The position numbers and the translations under genes were made by a program. The notes beneath the pieces were generated by a model. It did not search any database. It was given only the letters and a program-made list of their open reading frames with translations, and was not told where the DNA came from. DNA of 64,000 bases, from contig NC_080423.1 of assembly GCF_029873635.1 (NCBI RefSeq), forward strand, positions 87,403,191 to 87,467,190, in the 5' to 3' direction. Shown piece after piece: positions 60,039 through 64,000 of this stretch (its first letter is position 1; every line of letters starts with the position of its first letter). This stretch comes from Malania oleifera (lineage: Eukaryota; Streptophyta; Magnoliopsida; Santalales; Ximeniaceae).

Positions 60039-60320
60039 TCAGAATGGACATTCATTGATATGTTTTTGGTCTGATAAGCTTAAAGCACTCATTGTCGTGC
60101 CGAAATCATTGAAAATATTATATAAACTTGGCTGAGGATTTGAAAATTTGAAAAACGCATAAGTTGAATATATACATAACTCATTGGGAGCATCACTTTC
60201 ATAATTATTTAAATTAAATGCTCTCATCATCTCATAACGTTCATGTCACAATGCATGGATGAATAACAATACTACACTGAACTCAATACTATCCACTGTT
60301 CTCTCCTATTCGTATTTTGA
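60039..60320 (-). pseudogene. Same reading frame, array unit 2 (one stop)
   Basis: Open for 63 codons from an internal Met to the same INECPF end. A single TGA replaces the Gly codon of the AFGHERYEM block, cutting the frame upstream. Confidence 0.4.
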
Positions 60321-61287
60321 ATTTAATATATGGTTACATGGATTACTCTCGTGAATATGCTACATGATTTCATGCTAGTCTAGAATGCCTCCTGCATGAC
60401 GGATGCAGTTGATGTGTATTGCATGCTGGTAGTGGATATAGGTTCTCGTGTGCCTTTAACTTCTTATAAATGATCTATTTTAACCTATTAGGTGCAGGTT
60501 TTATAGGAAAACGTCCAATTTACAGACGGCATGCTGCCGAAATTGTATTGAAATTTTCCAAAATCCTAAACAAAAGATAGGCTTAGTTTAGTGTTAAAAT
60601 ATTTTTGTAAGGATGAGTGAAACTTAGGAATCATAATAAATGAGGCAATGTAGAATTAGTTCATTTAGAACGGACATTCATTCCTATGTTTTTGGTCAAG
60701 TAAGCAAAAAGCATTCATTGTTGTGCCGAAATCATTGGAAATATTATATACACTTGGCTGAGAATTTGAAATTTTGAAAAATGCATAAGTTGAATATATA
60801 CCTAACTCATAGGGAGCATCACTTTCATAATTATTTAAATTAAATGTTCCATCTTCTCATAACGTTCATGTCCAAATGCTTGGATGAATAACAATACTAC
60901 ACTAAACTCAATACTTTCCACTGTTCTCTGCTATTCGTATTCTGAATTTAATATATGGTTACATGGATTACTGTCGTGAATATACTACATGATTTCATGC
61001 TAGTCTAGAATGCCTCCTGCATAGCATGTAACTGATGTGTATTGCATGCTAGTAGTGGATACATGTTCTCATCTGCCTTCAACTTCTTATAAATGATCTA
61101 TTTCAACCTATCAGGTATAGGTTTTATGGAAAAACGTCCAATTTACAGACGGCATGCTGCCAAAATTGCATTAAAATTTTCCAAAGTCCTAAACAAAAGA
61201 TAGGCTTAATTTAATGTTAAAATATTTTTGAAAGGATGAGTGAAACTTAGGAATCATAATAAATGAGGCAATGTAGACTTAGTTCAT

Positions 61288-61569
61288 TTAGAACGGATAT
61301 TCATTGATATGTTTTTGGTCCAATAAGCTTAAGGCATTCATTGCTGTGCCGAAATCATTGAAAATATTATATACACTTGGTTGAGGATTTGAAAATTTGA
61401 AAAACACATAAGTTGAATATATACATAACTCACAGAGAGCATCACTTTCATAATTATTTAAATTAATTGCTCTCATCATCTCATAACGTACATGTCCAAA
61501 TGTCTGGATGAATAAAATTACTACACTGACCTCAATACTATCCACTGTTCTCTGCAATTCGTATTCCAA
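61288..61569 (-). pseudogene. Same reading frame, array unit 4 (open)
   Basis: 93 codons, the longest copy, with RTVDSIEVSVVILFIQTFGH at the start and QKHINEYPF at the end. Units 3, 5 and 6 (near 60659-60945, 61910-62195 and 62540-62820) carry frameshifts or stops. Confidence 0.45.
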
Positions 61570-63161
61570 ATTTAATATATGGTTACATGGATAACTATCG
61601 TGAATATGATATATGATTTCAAGCTAGTCTAGAATGTCTCCTGCATGGCAGATGCAGTTGATGTGTATTGCATGCTGGTAGTGGATATAGGTTCTCGTAT
61701 GCCTTCAACTTCTTATAAATGATCTATTTCAACCTATCAGGTGCAAGTTTTATGGGAAAACGTTCAATTTACAGATGACATGCTGCCGAAATTGCGTTAA
61801 AATTTTTCAAAGTCCTAAACAAAAGATAGGCTTAGTTTAATGTTAAAATATTTTTTAAAGGATGAGTGAAACTTAGGAGTCATAATAAATGAGGCAATGT
61901 AGACTTAGTTCATTGAGAATAGACATTCATTGATATGTTTTTGTTCTAGTAAGCTTAAAACATTCAATGCCGTGCCAAAATCATTGAAAATATTTTATAT
62001 ACTTGGCTGAGGATTTGAAAATTTAAAAAAAGCATAAGTTGAATATATTCATAACTTACAGGGAGCATCACTTTCATAGTTATTTAAATTAAATGCTCTT
62101 ATCATCTCATAACGTTCATTCCAAATACCTGGATGAATAACAATACTACGTGGAACTCAATACTATCCACTGTTCCCTAATATTTGTATTCCGAATTTAA
62201 TATATGGTTACATGGATTACTGTTGTGAATATGCTACATAATTTCATGCTAGTCTAGAATGCCTCCTACATGGCGAATGCAGTTGATGTGTATTGCATGC
62301 TAGTAGTGGATATAGGTTCTCGTGTGCCGTCAACTTCTTATAAATGATCTATTTCAACCTATCGGGTGCAAGTTTTATGGGAAAACATCCAATTTATAGA
62401 CGGCATGCTGCTGAATTGCATTAAAATTTTTCAAAATCCTAAACAAAAGATAGGCTTAGTTTAATGTTAAAATATTTTTGAAAGGATGAGTGAAACTTAG
62501 GAAAAATAATAAATGAGGCAATGTATACTTATTTCATTTAGAACGGACATTCATTAATATGTTTTTGGTCCGATAAGCTTAAAGCATTCATTGCCGTGCC
62601 GAAATCATTGAAAATATTATATACACTTAGCTGAGGATTTGAAAATTTGAAAAACGCTTAAGTTGAATATATACATAACTAACAAGGAGCATCGCTTTCA
62701 TAATTATTTAAGTTAAATGCTCTCATCATCTCATAACGTTCATATCCAAATACCTGGATGAATAACAATACTACACTGAACTCAATATTATTCACTGTTA
62801 TCTGCTATTCGTATTACGAATTTAATATATGGATTACTCTCGTGAATATGCTACATGATTTCATGCTAGTCTAGAATGCCTCTCGCATGATCTATATGGA
62901 TACAGTTGATGTGTATTGTATGCTAGTAGTGGATATAGGTTCTCGTGTGCCTTTAACTTCTTATAAATGATCTATTTCAACCTATCAGGTGCAAGTTTTA
63001 TGGAAAAAAAGTCCAATTTATAGACGGCATGCTACCGAAATTGCGTTAAAATTTCCAAAGTCCTAAACAAAAGATAGGCTTAGTTTAATGTTAAAATATT
63101 TTTGAAATGATAAGTGAAACTTAGGAATCATAGTAAATGAGGCAATGTAGACTTAGTTCAT

Positions 63162-63383
63162 TTAGAACGGACATTCATTGATATGTTTTTGGTCCGGTAA
63201 GCTTAAAGCATTCATTGTCCTGTCGAAATCATTGAAAATATTATATACACTTGGTTGAGGATTTAAAAATTTGAAAAACGTATAAGTTGAATATATACAT
63301 AACTCACAGAGAGCATCATTTTCATAATTATTTGAAAAAGACATAATTAGGGATTCGTCTGGACATATAGGTTGAAATGTCAT
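63162..63383 (-). pseudogene. Same reading frame, truncated in the last array unit
   Basis: The C-terminal half (ALCELCIYSTYTFFKF, QKHINECPF) is intact. The N-terminal codons come from unrelated sequence beyond the array edge near 63345. Confidence 0.4.
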
Positions 63384-64000
63384 TGTAGAAAAGATAAAAG
63401 AAAAGTGGAAAAAAATGGTCTATGCACTAGATCACCGATAAAAGCGCCTAGGACATTTTATTTTACATAATTTTCTCATCTACCGAACAAATAACCAATT
63501 TCATGTCCATTTGAATGACATATTTTACTTAGTTATAATATTTTCTCATTGAGGTTTGAAAAGATACACACTTGCTCATGTCAGTTCATGACCTTTTTCT
63601 CTATGAATCTTCCCATTTCCCTCCTTTGCAAACCCCACAATCATTGTTTAGAGTTTTATTTCAAGTAGAGCAATAATGCTTGTCTACGAAATAGTAAAGC
63701 ATGCTAATTGGACACGTATCCCCGGCTGGATTTATTCGCTGCATCCCCTTCCCCATGCAATGCTAATACCTCATTATGCAAATCCCCCATAAACTAATCT
63801 CATGTTGCGTTCCAGAGCATGCATTTTACATCTTAAGTTTAGATTTAAATGGACTTCAATAAATTTTAATATAATTTTATGCTCCTCGTGTTTCGAGACA
63901 CTTTAGACTTGAATTTACATTGAATTTAAATAAAATTTAATATTAAATTGTATTAAAATTTGTTCAAATCCATTCAAATGTTCGAAATTTATGCTCTCGA
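63346..64000. other. Unassigned AT-rich sequence at the window end
   Basis: No gene, terminus or repeat boundary is recognised. It is probably still CACTA interior, since no right terminus has been passed. Confidence 0.4.

Larger units (their letters stand above)
59073..63345 (+). repeat. Tandem array of about seven 625-bp units
   Basis: The anchor ATATGG followed by TTAC/ATTAC lies at 59081, 59701, 60328, 60953, 61577, 62202 and 62827: spacings 620, 627, 625, 624, 625 and 625. Each unit has CTAGTCTAGAATGCC, GTGTATTGCATGCTGG, GACGGCATGCTGCCGAAATTG, AAAGATAGGCTTAG and, on the minus strand, one short reading frame. Units differ by scattered substitutions and small indels. The seventh breaks off at CATAATTATTTGAAA near 63345. 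The first third of the unit resembles 52060-52270 in the CACTA leader. Confidence 0.95.
46750..64000 (+). mobile_element. CACTA (En/Spm) DNA transposon, right end outside the window
   Basis: The left terminus is CACTACAAAAAAAAAAAGG at 46750. It is followed by dense subterminal repeats, a TNP2-type transposase gene and a second CACTA gene, both on the plus strand. No GTAGTG terminus with a matching AT-rich edge was found up to 64000, so the element is longer than 17 kb even though that figure includes a 2.8-kb solo LTR and a 4.3-kb tandem array. The three bases before the terminus are AAA, which should recur as the TSD on the far side. Confidence 0.85.

Noticed and set aside
63840..64000. Apparent inverted similarity to 51590-51660 (AATTTAATATTAAATTTTATTT)
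   Set aside because: Limited to AT-only words; flanking sequence does not align, so chance is sufficient.

Overview
The window is repeat-dominated nuclear DNA from a flowering plant, AT-rich overall. The evidence is Ty3 and Ty1/copia LTR retrotransposons of plant type, hAT and CACTA (En/Spm) DNA transposons of plant type, TATA-driven LTR promoters and one intron-containing plant short-chain dehydrogenase gene. Nothing bacterial, viral or organellar is visible. Species cannot be told from the sequence alone.

Layout. 1-5065: 3' part of a decayed Ty3 element (Tat/Athila type) with a 515-bp tandem duplication and a 1.8-kb 3' LTR. 5154-9359: a degenerate hAT transposon whose right end has been replaced by an inverted 1-kb copy of its left end. 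9856-10199: a long near-perfect hairpin. 10482-11596: the only gene that looks intact, a two-exon SDR2-type NAD(P)-binding dehydrogenase, with its TATA box at 10371. 13514-20886: a minus-strand Ty1/copia element, split by a solo LTR (17020-19753). 20887-30575: a roughly 0.7-kb segmental duplication. Its first copy is followed by a stranded Ty3 LTR (21907-24324). Its second copy is split by a complete but dead chromovirus (24612-30227, two 521-bp LTRs, TSD CTAGG). 32133-32387: a 255-bp non-autonomous relative of the hAT element with a perfect 8-bp TSD. 33049-35248: a SIRE-type solo LTR inside the remains of a SIRE-like element whose gag lies at 36454-37562 (minus). 37600-42737: pieces of long LTRs, a 22-bp minisatellite and CT/GA-rich sequence. 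42738-46749: a minus-strand Tork/Tnt1-like copia element cut through gag by a CACTA transposon. That CACTA starts at 46750, carries a solo LTR (46892-49722), a TNP2-type transposase pseudogene (about 53080-56839), a second CACTA gene (57064-58698) and a tandem array of about seven 625-bp units (59073-63345), and it has no right terminus inside the window.

How it fits together. The region is a history of nested insertions. TSDs give the order: copia then solo LTR (GAATC), duplication then chromovirus (CTAGG), SIRE remnant then solo LTR (CATGA), Tork copia then CACTA then solo LTR (GTCAC). Every retroelement and transposase reading frame carries stops or frameshifts, so none should be autonomous. 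The most unusual structures are the end-replaced hAT element, the 625-bp array whose units carry an unrecognised minus-strand reading frame and share sequence with the leader of the CACTA transposase, and the hairpin just upstream of the SDR gene. No clearly novel functional system is demonstrated.
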